A stretch of DNA of 64,000 nucleotides from Cordia subcordata (GCA_028554755.1 JAPTOF010000002.1:30372501-30436500), one strand, 5' to 3'; counted from the stretch's first letter, positions 1 through 13,189 are shown. Made by a program: numbers and translations. Notes: generated from the sequence alone by a model not told the origin.

Positions 1-2439
1 AGGTAAAGATGATAATAGTATTTTACTTCGCTTCACTTTGTAAGAGACATTTAGTACTTGAAGTTAAAAATAAGAATGATAATGGTACTCCACTCCACCT
101 TGTTTTAAAAAATAAGGAGACATTTAGTTCGCTTGACTTTTTGCCCCTATTCTAATATTCAATTGATCTAGTTACTTGGGATCCTATGGATGGATCATGG
201 TTTCTTTGGATCCCATTATATTTTCATTGGAAGGAGGAGCCTTATAAAGATTCTCATCAAAGAAAGACATGATTAATTGAGGTTGTTCAAATGGGCATAG
301 GTCGACTAAACAGTATTCCTACAACAATTGAGCTTATGGGTTTTCAATTTATAAGAAGTAGTATGGGACCTGTAGTAAGGGAAAAAGTTACTCATTTGAT
401 TTAGTATGCTACCAATAGATTTCTACATCTCATTAGTGTGCTTCCCTGGGAGGGGCACATGTGCAATAAGGAAGTAGCAAATGGCTAAAATATCGTATGC
501 TTTATATGATTATCAATCAAATAAAAAGTTATTCCTATGCTCACCCCATACCACTACATTTGTATATTTTTATTTTTATTATCTAGATATATAGTTTCAT
601 ATTTTTGTTATAAGTATTATATTAATTATAAAATTAATTTAGTGGTTAAAATTTTTTGTGCTACTTTGAGAACCAAAGTTAATTCAAATCCCCTTAAAAA
701 ACACTTTGTAATATTTTTATGTTAAGATTTATTTATGTGTTATTAATATGTAGAGATTTTAACAAAAAGGAGTTTTAATCCAGTTTTACCTTGCTGCTTC
801 ACACCATTAACCTTGTTAATCGATACCCATAGAGCCGGAGAGAAGGATTTTTTTCATTTGATGGGGTAGGGATGGTATCAAAAGTTTACTAAATACCAGA
901 ATAGGGATAAACGTTTTACCAAATGTAGAGTAAAAATTAGCAAACAATACCGCTGCTCTACCCCATTACCAATATTGTTAAAAAGTAATTCTAAGAACTT
1001 AGAAGTTGTTACTCTTAATGATGGAAGTATATTATACATTCTTGACCTGAATGGTTAATAACATGTGTGAATTCGCATACTTGAATGACTATTTGCTGCC
1101 AATGTCGATATGTATATTATATTCTAAAAGAAGAGCGACTATTATCATAGCTATCCTAACAAAATTTATTCATTTGAATTTTATCACATGACATACTATA
1201 TATTTAACCTCTTATATTACATAAATATCTTTTTATATATTTTTTGAATAGTCAATTAATGCATAAATTCATATAACTTTCTCTAGGCATGAGTCTTATA
1301 CTAGTATTATATAGTAGAGCACATGCCTTTCCACAGGTCTTTAATTCTCACATTATTTTTTTTTCACTCAATAAATAGGTAAATACAACACAAATAATAT
1401 ATGTGCTTGAGGGACGTGCTGACACAATAAATAATATAATAATATCTTCTTTACAAGTTTAATCTATTAAATGCAGTGATCATAACTCAATAAAATCTTT
1501 CATGAAAAATATAATTAGTATTGAAAATTTACAAAATATTAAATTTTGTAACAATATATTTAAATTTGATTCTCACATACGCCATAAAAAATTATTAATA
1601 ATAACTAAATATATTAAATATACTCGTTTCTTTCATGTATGGCACAGATTACCCTCTAGATGATTCTCTAATGGAAATCATTGTGGACAACAACTTTGCT
1701 CTGGATGCTTCCGTGGAAATTATGCGATCGCCACCTTCGTCTTATTTGGCACCCAAGTTATACCGACACATGGTGCATATTACATTAGAATGTCACTTTA
1801 TAATTTGATGAGTGTGGTGTCACAAGTTGAATGGATTAGTCAAGTAATAATTCGCTTAAATTGTAATTTAAACATGAAGCATCTTTTCTTTAAGAATCAA
1901 TGCACTACAAAAAATAATACTAGTAATTGCATATATTTTGATTCTTAGTTACTAAACGAGATTTGTAGTGATGGGTGTATCATTACTGCACGAGATTTGT
2001 TGTTTTAATAACTCGCGAGTGTTATAAAAAGAATATATAAAGTCTCGCTTGACAAGACCCAGAAAAACAGAATATATGAAGGCTTTTGGTGATGGACTAC
2101 TGAAGCTGATGGTTAAAAACAAATGCCAAGTGCACATGGTATATCTGTTTACTGGGGCAAACTACAACCATTTATGCTGAAAGATCACTAATTCAAGTCA
2201 TGAGGATGCCTTCAATTAACAGCGTCATGGGCAAGGTAAGAATGTTTTTTGATCGATTTAAGGTGTAACTGTTCACAAAAATCTCGCCTACATGACATTA
2301 TATCATCGATTATCTATTTTCTATTATCATCGGCAACATCGAAACCCAAAAGCGTCAACACAGATGCAATATAGATAGAACGGAACCATAAGGAATAAGT
2401 ACCCACTGTTGAAGTGTTTCAATCTACACATTTGTATTT
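1..2439. other. Gene-free AT-rich intergenic DNA
   Basis: I see no supported gene. Open frames are all under about 70 codons and resemble no family I know. The stretch around 1650-1850 is less AT-rich and may be an old coding relic, but no motif can be named. No tRNA or rRNA-like structure was noticed. Confidence 0.5.
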
Positions 2440-2561
2440 CCCTTCTAAAGCATTACGCAAATTCTCTAGCTAATTGGTTAGCTAAAGCTTTTCGGCGTAA
2501 TGAACTTCCCAGCGATTGGGTTACTAACTCTCCCTTGTCTCTGGAAATGCTTATTTCTTAG
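2440..2561 (+). pseudogene. RNase H C-terminal relic (LINE-type)
   Basis: The frame starting at 2457 reads ANSLANWLAKAF and then ELPSDW before a stop near 2559. This resembles the C-terminal end of the RNase H-like domain found at the 3' end of plant non-LTR retrotransposons and in derived reverse-transcriptase-like proteins (pattern REAN-x-x-A-D-W-L-A-K, then W and a run of leucines). Only the last ~35 codons are recognisable and nothing upstream is intact, so this is a dead fragment. Similar tails lie at 27270-27390 and 29950-30235, which suggests repeated insertion of such elements. Confidence 0.5.
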
Positions 2562-3472
2562 GATCGCGGAGATATTGGTTAGTAGTGTTGTATTATTTAA
2601 TAATATCTCCTATTTAAAACTGACGAAGCACAATTTCACTAGTATTATTTTGATTATTGGATTTCTACAAAAAGAACAAACGGTGAGGTTTTTTCTCACG
2701 TACTAAACGCCGACAATTAAGTTGAAAGTTGCTTAGAAAATTTAGACTACCCGCCACCCTTATTCGGCCTGAGGGCAGCCTAGCTACCCCTACGCATATT
2801 GGGATGACGGTTCCTCTCGGGATGCCGCTACTAACACAAAGCCACATTTCTTCTGCCATTTGCAAGGATAGGAGACCCATCACTAGGGCAATGATGATTT
2901 GGCTTTCAAATGACTTTGAGACTCGCTGCGTAGGTGGCTTTCGAGGTTCGGCGAACCTCCGCCACGGTTAATCCTTTGTCGCGGGGAAGGGTTGGCCTTG
3001 CACTCTTGTTGTTTTCTGTGCTCAAGACACTGGCTTATTTTTATACGTGTACATAGGACGCAATTTAAATCCCACAATCATTGACACAAAAAAAAAAAAG
3101 GTGTTTGAATCGTGAACGATAATAAGATTATTCATATCTCAAGTTTAAATTAGATAAAATTTAGATATTCTTTTGGGATCAATTTTGGTAAGTTTTAAAC
3201 ATAACTAATGTAAACCATAAGATTTTATGTGTTAGTTTAAACCACGATAGGTAGTTGGATAGGGTGACCCTATTTTTATAACGTCATTTTCAGTAATCGA
3301 GAAAAAAGAAAGAGAAAACAAGATAGACAGCTAGAATGGTCCATAGATATTTTAGCTCATAGATATTTTAGCCTCTTGAGATGTAACAGCGAAGAAGTGG
3401 ACCAAAATCTACGTTGTCCGACCCCTCTATTTTCAATACTTTAAATATTGAGAAACTTTACTTTGAAAAGCT
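2562..3472. other. Unassigned intergenic DNA with a GC-richer block
   Basis: The part from about 2700 to 3000 is clearly richer in G and C than its surroundings and is open in several frames for 60-80 codons on both strands, but I recognise no motif. It ends in a short poly(A) run near 3090, which would fit the tail of an old retro-inserted sequence. The rest shows nothing identifiable. Confidence 0.35.
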
Positions 3473-4435
3473 CACGTTTCACCTGAAGCCACATTTTTTA
3501 AGGCAGCAGCTTGTTGCATAATGTTACGCATATGATTAAATTTGCTTCGTTACTGCAAAATAAAATTCCACCACACTATTGATAGTCTGGAGAAACCTTT
3601 TCACGCTCTAATTATAACATCACCGTGGTTGGATAAGTAGGCCCCTGATGTCGGGTAAATTTCGCAGATATTCTCTTTGCTTACAAAAAATATTATTTTA
3701 CTTTAGTCTCTACTATTTTTAAATGACTTATTTTTGGTTCTCACTATTTATAAAAAATATTAATTTGGTCTCTCATTATTTTAAAAGTGACTTATTTAGT
3801 CACTAATATTTAAAAAAAGATAAATTTCTTTAATGGTCCCTTATTTTTAGTGTCAAAGACTTCTTGGTCTCTTATCTTTTAAATGGGACATTTTGATCCC
3901 TTAGTTTACAAAACAAGATACACTATTAGTCCTTGAGCTATTTTTCATCAAATATTTAATTCAATAAGTACGTCAATCTCACGTGACTTGGCTTTTACCT
4001 TTTATGCACGTGCTTATTTTGTTAAAAATTTTGATGAAAAATAACTCAGGGACTAACAATGTCTCTTATTTTGTAAGATGAGGAACCAAAATGTCTTATT
4101 TAAAAAATAAATGAACAAAAAGTCTTTGACACTAAATATAAGGGACAATTTGAATCAATTTTGCAACAATGGAAATCAAATTGACACTTTTTATAAAGAA
4201 TGAAGACTAAAAGTAATTTATTTGTAGAATTTATCCTTCTAGACCATAAGACAATGGGGGCCTACAACCCTACCACAACCATATTATAATTTGAGCATGA
4301 AAAGGTTATCCCAAACTAGCAATGTGTGATGGAATTTTAATGGGCGGTAGGATTGCAAATTTAATCATATACGTTACTTTATGAAACAAGTCTTGCTGCT
4401 GCCTTAAAAAATGTGATGTCAGGTTATGTGACGGT
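3473..4435. mobile_element. Long fold-back (inverted-repeat) element
   Basis: The left arm (about 3473-3950) is matched in reverse complement by the right arm (about 4030-4435). Shared stretches include ATTTTTTAAGGCAGCAGC in the outer part, a block containing AACCTTTTCA, and TATTTTTCATCAAA next to the loop. The loop is about 80 bp. Arms of ~400-480 bp with a short spacer and no coding capacity are typical of fold-back transposons or long-TIR MITEs (Mutator-like or similar). I did not find a convincing target-site duplication, so the exact ends are uncertain by some tens of bases. Transcripts would fold into a long hairpin and could feed small-RNA production. Confidence 0.75.
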
Positions 4436-6759
4436 TATGTAAAATTTTTATAAGATAAGAGATCAAAATGTTCTTTTTAAAAAATAAGACATTAAAAAAA
4501 ATTGACATTAAAAATAAGAGATTATTAAAATAATTTACCCTTGCAAAATGTATCAATTTGATTCTCATTTATTAGCATAAATAAAAAGTCCAAAGTATAA
4601 ATAAAAAATATTATTTTAACAAGTTGACAATAGTCATTCATCTCTATTTTTCATGATTCCATGAACATTCAAATCTTAGTAATTGTATTTGTTGGTTCCA
4701 TTGCTAACTTTGATATATTTAAGAAATAAAAAACTAAATATAATATATAATATGTATTATATATATATATAAAATTAAAAAAAAAGTAATTCGGCTTTCA
4801 AGGACTCCCCAAATAAAAAAATTATACCATTTCTTGACCCGATTCCCCAATCTTTTTTCCCATCCCAATTTGTTTTTCGGTTCCTCATTTCCCGAAACCC
4901 GATTTCACCAAACCTGAAATTTTTGGTCGGTCATCGAATTTTTCCAAACAATGCACAGCCCTAACCATTTACACATCAATGACAATAAATACTTGCTTAC
5001 TAATTTTAAAAAAATAGAAAAAAAAAATTGCCGGTCGCTCAAGAGCGAAAATATCACTGCAAAAAAACAGAAACCACGCGAAACATTCGAGGCTTCTGAA
5101 CATGACTTCGTCGAAAACAACACATGCGCATGTGGAAAACCAGGGCTAAAAATATTGCTTGCAGTAGTCGATAATTTTTACTCGCTAGCTATCATTCTCG
5201 TACGACAAGAGTAACCGCCTGTCAACTAGGCAACACATACTTGACGATCCACCTAACCGGATGAAAAATTTGTTGGGAGACTATGACAGTGGAGTTGCTT
5301 CTTTGAAAATCGTTTATGATTAAATTCGTTATTGTCTCTTTTTCCCGCCCCTCAAAAAAAAAAAAAAAAAAACTAGGCAGCACATTTTTTCGATGTGGAA
5401 ACTTTAGGTCACCGATCCCGGCTAAAATAGGAAAAGAACAATAACTCTGATTAGATTCAATAAGAAATAGACGAAAAATAATAAGAGACAGAAAATATCT
5501 TGAAAGCATATCTTAAGATAAAAATGCTTTTAAGATATGCATTTAACAAAATTTCCCCCATAAGTTCTACCATAAATCCCAAACTCCCCTATGAACTTTT
5601 AAGTTTTACTCATATTCTCTCATGAGTTCAAACTTTACCAAACAAACTCTTAAAAATATTTTTATCTTTTTTCTTCTTTTAAAGACAAAAGATAATAATA
5701 GACCAAAAATATTAAAATCATTCAATTAATGAGTGTAATAAAAAATCACACAAGATTACCCTTTGAAGAATTTCTTTTACCCTTAAAGGAACTTTTTTTA
5801 TATTTTAAATTTTTTAACCCATAAAAGAAAAGAATTAAAGGAACTCTTTTTTATATTTTAAATTTTTATAACCCATAAAGAAAAGAAAAAAGAATGATAA
5901 CTAAGAAAAATTTAATAAAATCATTTAATCATTTTTTTTCTCAATTTTGTCTATTTCTGCCATAATAAATCATTTATGGTTTAAGATATGCATGCGGGAA
6001 CCACAAATTAATTATACGTTTCTTTTTTTTTCCCTTAATCGAAAAAAATACTTATTGAACCATAACATCATTCAATAGTACAACTATTCTATCTTTCTAT
6101 ACCAAGAACATCACACATATAGGTAATACATTATAGAGCCCTATAGGAGGGGTCTTAAGCCATCTAAAGAGGAGTGAACTCCGTATAACATTCTTAGTAA
6201 GTCAATCAGTAACCCCATTAACATAATATTGCACATGGTTGACTCTTCAAAAACCTATATCAAGAGGACAAAAAAAGTACATCATCCACAAGGTAGCATA
6301 ATGTTGCACGAGGTTGACACTTCAAAAAGTTGGCTTCAACCCAAGAAAACAAGAAAATAAATCATCCACAAGGTGCTATTAGAATTATAATTTTTGATAT
6401 AGAGGTCAAACTCACTTTGACCCAAAAATTGGGTCAGATCTCGCTCATATAACGAGTCGAATTTTGTTCCAAGTAGATGAGTATGGTATATTTACAAGTC
6501 AAAAATGAACTTGTGGTGAATGAAAAATTATCAATCAAAGTTAGATTACTAACTAGTTTGGTTGCATAATCTTATTCACCTTACAGGAGCATTTATGCAT
6601 GGTGCCAAAAAGGGACTTGGAAGGAAGATTATACACGGTGGGCTTGGTATTAAAAACCATCACACATGAGCATACGTTGGCCCGGCATAGCCAGTTGAGC
6701 TCGGGGACATAGCACAGTTGTGGCTTGGGTTTTCGCTCTGGTTAATCCTTTTGGTCAGG
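4436..6759. other. Gene-free AT-rich DNA
   Basis: No gene is supported. From 4436 to about 4560 there is further sequence resembling the inner fold-back arms (runs like AAATAAGACATT), suggesting a truncated extra copy. Around 5510-5540 a short inverted repeat pairs ATATCTTAAG with CTTTTAAGATAT. A poly(A) tract of about 18 lies near 5355. The remainder shows nothing nameable. Confidence 0.4.
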
Positions 6760-7320
6760 AATTCAAAATGGTTCATAACTGAAAGTCATTCAAATTTGAA
6801 TTAAAGCCCATAAGTTATGATAGTGGTGGTTACAAAACTCTCCACTAATGCTAGCATAAAACCCAAGAGTTATAACATGTTTTATGGTTGGTACTAATTC
6901 CCATTGAATGCTTTTGTTGGCTGTTTCATATCTTCTAATTATAAATAGAAGCTTTCAACTATTACACACGAAGACTCTTGGGGTTATGTTGCATAGGATA
7001 CAACACAAAGAAAATTATAGTTTTCAGCATCCTAGCATTTCAATATTCTAGTTTACATTTTACGAAGAGAGTTATTTACTTATTAGTTTGCAAGTCCTTG
7101 CTATTAGAGTGCTACCAACGTCAAGAGGTATGTAACCATTATATCCTGGGAAGGATGCTCCACACCCCTTTAGCACCGGTTGAGGGGGTGAAAATCCCTT
7201 AAAGACACTGTTTATTAGCCTCGGCTATTTTCAATTATTTCTTTTTGCATTATTAATTTACATTTTGAATTTCTTGGATTTACACGTTATTTTCCAATAA
7301 ATACTCTATTATCTAACACA
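6760..7320 (+). repeat. Probable solo LTR of a retrotransposon
   Basis: This stretch has the layout of a plant LTR: a TATA box (TATAAATAG at 6941-6949), a U5-like region with GTATGTAACCATTATATC, then CACCGGTTGAGGGGGTG and AATCCCTTAAAGACA, and a close in ACACAACA-like sequence near 7315. No gag or pol sequence lies beside it. I could not find a matching second LTR or a clear target-site duplication, so both the boundaries and the solo-LTR reading are tentative. Confidence 0.4.
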
Positions 7321-8626
7321 ACATAGATCATAAATTGAATTCCCATTAATTATACGTTTTAAGTAAGTTACATACAGATGTCATAAAACCTCCAAAAACT
7401 TTTAAAAGTCGAAGTCACCGGTGCTTAAATCTTCAAGCACTTCTCATTTTCCCCACCACCGCAAAGTCAAGTGACAGTCGCTAACGATCCCTCGTTGGGC
7501 ACTGTGCAGTATACATCACTCAATATTCAAGCATCGCTCAATAGGCAAGGTTCACAAGTTAAATTATAAGGCGAGCATACTTTTTATTCCTGTAATTGAT
7601 CTCTTCCATATGTGTCAAATATAACAAGTAAATTGGGACACGCACGTAGGATATCGAATTTAACGAGTAAATTAAATCAAATATATCTAAATTTAATGAG
7701 TTAATCAACTTCAATAGTCCAAATTTAACAAGTAAATTAAGGGATTTAGGAGGCATTACTTTAAATGATTCAGATTATTTTTCTTATAAGAGTAATATAA
7801 TGATATGAGATCGAATCTCATCAGCAAAGCTAAAAGGAAAAAAGAAAGTTAATCAAACGTATCGAGATATTGAAGACCCAATAAATGTCGGGAGTTGATT
7901 TAGACTAATTATTAGGAGCTGAACCCGTTCTAAAAATAAGCATTAATCATGCTAAAAGAATTTGTCCCTTGACAAATTCTTCACCATATATATTAATAAT
8001 AAATGATATACAGTATCTCATCAAGAGATGCATGGCGTGTATTTATACTCGCAGATATGGTTTCAAAACGAGATGCGTGGTGTATATTTATACTAACGTA
8101 TCTACTTGTAGGATGCATGAGTTTTGATATTTATATAATGTGATATAAATTAAAAATTATGTAATGATTTTAAATCTAAAAATATTTTTGACAATTGTTT
8201 TGATATTTATATAATATAATAGAACTCGTATGATACATAGGAGAAATGAGTATTTTTATATTTTCGTAATTATTAATGGCCAAAATTGACAATTAATGTA
8301 AGAAATGAAACATAAATATATTTTATCATATTAAATTTCTGAAAAATGCCTGGAAAGTCAAACAGATTTCATGAGAAAATCTCTAAAACTAAGTACTGTT
8401 TATATTAAGAATGCCATAATAGATGGATTAGGATCCTCTCAATTATTGGTTCTCTCTTGTATTGATATTTATGAGCAATATCTTTTGAACTATCTATGAA
8501 ATTCAAATCCAAGAAAAGGTGTGTATTGAGAGAGAGAAAAAGTATTAAAAAAATCTTTTTTAAAATTTAAATTTTATAAATGATCAAAATAATATAATTT
8601 TCATATAAATAATTAAAAATTTTCTC

Positions 8627-8628
<2 letters not shown>
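7321..8628. other. Upstream intergenic DNA with small duplications
   Basis: No gene is supported. An imperfect direct repeat of about 45 bp lies at 8024-8065 and 8069-8112 (shared GAGATGC and ATTTATACT). The rest is AT-rich DNA between the putative solo LTR and the methyltransferase gene. Confidence 0.4.

Positions 8629-8671
<43 letters not shown>
8629..8671. repeat. (TA)n microsatellite with TATG tail
   Basis: About 15 TA units (8629-8659) are followed by TATG units. It sits about 190 bp upstream of the TATA box of the methyltransferase gene and should vary in length between individuals. Confidence 0.95.
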
Positions 8672-8854
8672 ATATATGATAGAGAATTTGATACGAGAGA
8701 ATCCAATTCATAAAAGACATATGGTATCCCAGAAAACATAACGTATGGCAATGTGAATGTGCGTAAAGTTGACGATATCCGGGTGGAGTAACTATTTTAA
8801 CTGTGCGAGGGCACAAGTCCCTCTCTGATGTGCTAAGTCGCTCGTACCAAGTGA

Positions 8855-8866
8855 CCTATAAATGAG
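8855..8866 (+). promoter_or_regulatory. Probable TATA box of the SABATH gene
   Basis: CCTATAAATGAG lies about 110 bp upstream of the ATG at 8974. A start site near 8890 would give a 5' leader of roughly 80 nt, a usual plant arrangement. Judged on sequence and spacing only. Confidence 0.55.
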
Positions 8867-8973
8867 ACATCGAATTTCTTGGCTAGTTCAATCGTGTAAA
8901 AGTGATAGGAAGAAAACAGAGAGAGCTTGATCCTAGAAAGACAACAAAAATTAAGCTCACACAAGTTCTTCAC

Positions 8974-11247
8974 ATGAACAAAGGAGAAGGAGAGTCCAGC
9001 TATGCAAAAAATTCCACCTTACAGGTGTCAACGTGACACTTCTTGTTTTTAATTTGTTCGTCTTTTTCTACTGATTTATGCTGTGTTTGTTATATTCATA
9101 TAAAGTTATATGCATTTCAGATTTAAGTTTTCAAATGAGCATATAACAAACTTAACATCAATTTCTCCCCCTCCCCTGTACATTGTTGTACATGTCAATA
9201 ATCATTTCATGTAGGACAAACATATATTGATGAAATAAATAAATCTCTCGACCTGCATCTTGATATCATGTTAAAAATTACGGACACTTCTTCTATTCTA
9301 TATTTGTTTTCCTTTATTTCTAATATGTTAAGAATCACGGGTTCTATTTTAAAATTCTTCAGACGGACTCTACCTAGCTAGAGCGGCTTGGATCTTATAA
9401 AATGTTATTGGATTTGGCTTGGATCTTATAAAATGGTATTAGATTTGATGGTTTGCAACCGAATTTAATTAATTGGCAGTTGAAGATAATGTCCAAAGCA
9501 TACTCGATAATCGGGAGAGATTTGCGAGAGCTGTTGAGGGACAATTTTCCGGACAGCATGGGCATCGCGGATTTGGGATGCTCATCGGGGCCTAATACCT
9601 TGACAGTGGTGTCGGAGATTATTGACGTAGTGTACGGCATAAGCAGTCTGCTTGGCCTGACAATGCCGGAGCTGAGGATTGGTCTGAATGACCTCCCTGG
9701 AAATGACTTCAATGAGGTTTTCACTCTGTTGCCAGCTTTCTTCCACAAGCTGAAGCAAGAGAAAGGCAATTATCTTGATTGTTGCTTCGTATCAGGTGTC
9801 CCTGGTACATTCTACGGCAGATTGTTTCCCAGAAAGAGCCAGCACTTTATTCACTCTTCCTCTAGTCTCCATTGGCTTTCTCAGGTATATATGCAAATGG
9901 AATTCAGCTCAAGATTTATTATAATGTGTATTTGGTGGAGCTCTTTTTGGCAACCTAGACAATAATTGCTCTCGTGAAAATGGGTAAAGCACCCCGCACC
10001 CCACGTGGTCAATTTAGTCCCTATTGTTTCAAAGATTCCAGTACTAACCATCTGTATAAACAGGTTCCTCCGGCTTTAGATATCAAAGCCAGCACGCCCC
10101 TGAACAAAGGGAAGATTTACATATCACAGACAAGTCCAGTTAGTGTGATAAATGCATACCTATCGCAATTTCAGAAAGATTTCTCTTCGTTCCTCAAGTC
10201 ACGTTCGGAGGAGATGGTCCCTGGTGGCAGGATGGTGCTGTCCTTGATGGGCAGATGCTCCTCAGATGCTGCGAGTGAGGAGAGTTGCTACCAGTGGGAG
10301 CTTCTTGCCCGGGCCCTCAACAGCATGGCGTCCGAGGTACTTATTCTCAGCATCACCTTTGCCATGCAAACTTTTTTAAACGGTAAATAGACGTAATTAT
10401 TGCTATCTGTCAATTTAGAGTCCGCTTAGCCTAATTTTTGGACCACTTAAAAATATATTTTTTGTAAGCTTAAAAAGAGAAACTAAACTGTTTCGTTCAT
10501 TTTTCAAAAAATTTTTATATAAAATCTAAAGCTAAAAAAAAATAAAAAAATAAAAAAATAAAAATTTAGAAGCTTGAAATTGGAGCTTTTCAGAAAAAAA
10601 TTTTTCAAAAAGTTATTTTTATATTATGTCACAAATTGTTTTCCTTCATTTTTTCTCAAAAATATTACTCTATTTTTTTGAAAATCCAATATTAATTATA
10701 CTCATCAAAACAACTAAAAGTTCTACTATTAAAATAATATAAGATTAGAAAATCAACTACGTTTATTTAACACTACTTTTACTCGAAACTACCATTAAAA
10801 AGTTCTATAGTTCAACAACTGAAATTTTACAGTTAGGTCAAACAGAAGGCTAGCTATGCACGCGTTTTCATATTGATTTCTTACTAATTGCAGGGATTAA
10901 TTGAAGAGGGGAAGATCGACTCGTTCAATGCTCCCTACTATGCACCGTCGGCAGAGGAAGTGAAAAATGAGGTAGAGAGTGAAGGTTCGTTCATGATTAA
11001 TGGGATGGAAGCATTTCAGGTGGAATGGGATGGAGGTGGTCCACGCTACGCCGACGGCTTATCCCAAGGTCAACGAGTATCAAAGACCATAAGGACCGTT
11101 GTTGAGTCAATGTTGGGGTCTCACTTTGGAATACATATCATGGAAGAATTTTTCAAAAGGTTTACCCAATTAGTAGACGAATATTACTTGCTTAAAGTTA
11201 GACCCCATTACATTGACTTAGTGGTTTCTCTCACTAGGAGGGCTTAA
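8974..11247 (+). CDS. SABATH carboxyl methyltransferase (SAMT/BSMT/JMT-like)
   Basis: Four exons: 8974-9024, 9480-9884, 10064-10336 and 10894-11247, all phase-0 with GT-AG borders, giving 360 aa, normal for the family. SABATH enzymes transfer a methyl group from S-adenosylmethionine to the carboxyl of small acids (salicylate, benzoate, jasmonate and others) in the cytosol, giving volatile or signalling esters. Exon 1 encodes the family N-terminus with SSYAKNS and a Gln near residue 17, the substrate/SAM contact region. Residues 46-58 are SAM motif I ([12 protein letters not shown]). Residues 118-152 carry [12 protein letters not shown] and SLHWLSQ; exon 3 has VPGGRMVL; exon 4 has APSAEEV, usual for the cap domain. 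The pocket pair is His148-Trp149; the first is Met in classical salicylate methyltransferases and His in benzoate/salicylate and jasmonate types. No frameshift or stop is seen. Exact substrate cannot be told from sequence. Confidence 0.93.
10421..10850. mobile_element. hAT-like MITE in intron 3 of the SABATH gene
   Basis: The left end (CCGCTTAGCCTAATTTTT) resembles in reverse complement the right end (TTAGGTCAAACAGAAGG), and the body shares long stretches with 26336-26840, for example GGAGCTTTT, TTTCTCAAAAATATTACT and AACAATTGAAATTTTA-like sequence. It fills most of the 557-bp intron. No coding capacity. Target-site duplication not resolved. Confidence 0.55.
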
Positions 11248-13189
11248 TTTTTTTTTTTTTATTTAAAGAAGAAGAAGAAAATTTCAAAAAGAAAAAGAAA
11301 ACAAGAAGAAAAAGGTTGAGTAGATGGAAGTTTGGAGGCAATTAGCAAATAGAGATCTACTTTGCTGAGGCAACTAATTTCCATCTTCTTTTTTGGTGCT
11401 CTTTTGTTTTTGAGAAAAGGCAATGGCTTTTTCTTTTTCAAGATAGGGCTATATATGCCTATATTAACACTAGTTTTTAGTATTTTAATGGAATGTATTA
11501 TTGCTATGTGTTTCGATATGTAATTTTCAATATATATTCACACACAATTTAAACACGATTGTATGAGTAATTTTAATGGTAAGAACAGTTACGTTTATAG
11601 ATGTGGAAACACATAGTTACAATTTGCCAAATACATTTTACCAAGATTGATTTAAAGAATTCGACCCAAAAAAAGATTGATTTATAGAAAACTACAAATT
11701 TTAACTTTAGTCGAACTTAAAACACTCAAGCAAATTAAAGGGTTAATGTTCCTGCTTGAATTCTAGCTGTGGGTCACCTGCCGAATGCCAAAAAGTAAAT
11801 TCTACTAAACAACCATAGAAATCAAATCAGTTGGCTTCGTTGAAAGGGCTTTGGTAGACACAATATTATACAAAGGGATTAGAAATTTGAGCCAATAAAA
11901 ATATTTGTGAAGTCCACTTCAACAATCACAAAAGCAAATCCTGCTGAATCTTTATGATCCGACATTTAAAATGCTTCCAGATCAAATATTCTTCCGTACT
12001 AATATAATTTACGTCTTACTTAATGAGAATAATATTATGCGCCTCATTATTTTTAATTATTCTTACGTTAAATTTATAATTTTTAATTGAAATCAATTAT
12101 TCGAGGGTCGGATAAGCGGTTTGAATTTTCAGTCGGTTCTGATTCCTACCCTTGAGCAGCCCATTACTGACAGGGTGGTAAACTTAGAGGGTGCCTGCCT
12201 CCTTTTTAGACATGCCATCGACAAGCTGACAGTTCTTTGGCTTCCGCTTTTGGGGTAGGAGTGCCTGGTCGCTAGGGTTTCCTTTTCTTCAACCAACTCA
12301 AGTTAAATTACATTTAATATGAGAAAGATTAAAAATGATAAATTTTTATAGTGATAAATTTTCAAATACATAAAGCCATTTAATTAACTTCAACAATTGT
12401 AATATTATGCTTGATAGAAAAAACATATAGCTTGCCTAAGATTGATTTAAGTTGTCTCATCCTGGTATTTTCTGCTTTTTCTTGTTTGTCAATTGCCTAT
12501 TGCTGGAACTGGCATATGCCCTTCCACTCATTATAATTGCGATTCCTCAAGGATACTTAATGTCACATATGATACACATTTATAACATGTGTATTATGTT
12601 GGTCTGTACGACAGACTCTAATAGATCCCTTAAAACACAAAAACTCTCATATTTAGGAAAATTATTAGTAGTAAAGTATTCCAACAATTCCCCTATCCTA
12701 TTCCCAAAATTTTAAGTTTTTTTCCCAACTTCAAAACAAAACATCTATATATAAGAGAAGCCAACACCCAAATCCCATCCCCTATCCCCTATAGCTTTAA
12801 GATTGCAATACTTTAAAATAGGAGAGCTGTTGGAGTAAAACTAAAATAGAGATTCCTTAAACTGAGAGTTTGATAAAAAAAAAAAAATAGGAGAGCTGTT
12901 AAAGTAGAACTGAAAATAAGGGATCCCAAATTATAAGAAAATGACTCAAATCACTTAAATTTAGGAGAACAAATAAGAAAGCTATTGGAGACAGCCTAAC
13001 ATGTAACATGGAAAAATTGATAATTGAATTAACTGGATTAATGTACGATTTAATTTGATTCATCAATTTGATTTTTGACAAAAAGATTTCTCAAAATTTG
13101 AAGTCTGATTCGCTTTGTCGACACTTCCAAAGTAGAAAATGGTCATGAGGCAAATGATTTTGTAGACTATTGAATAGTCAAACAAATTT
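11248..13189. other. Downstream intergenic DNA
   Basis: No gene is supported. 11248-11460 is the likely 3' region of the SABATH gene and is purine-rich. 12120-12300 is somewhat GC-richer but has no recognisable frame. Two near-identical phrases containing TAGGAGAGCTGTT (12821 and 12889) mark a small local duplication. Confidence 0.4.

Noticed and set aside
2729..2971. 80-codon frame in a GC-richer block
   Set aside because: Open frames exist on both strands with no motif; may be an old repeat, not a gene.
4780..5220. Plus-strand frame of 87 codons as a possible retroelement relic
   Set aside because: No gag, pol or other domain signature could be recognised on either strand.
9374..9460. Repeat of TTGGATCTTATAAAATG as a regulatory signal
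   Set aside because: A simple ~38-bp tandem duplication within intron 1 of the SABATH gene; no evidence of function.
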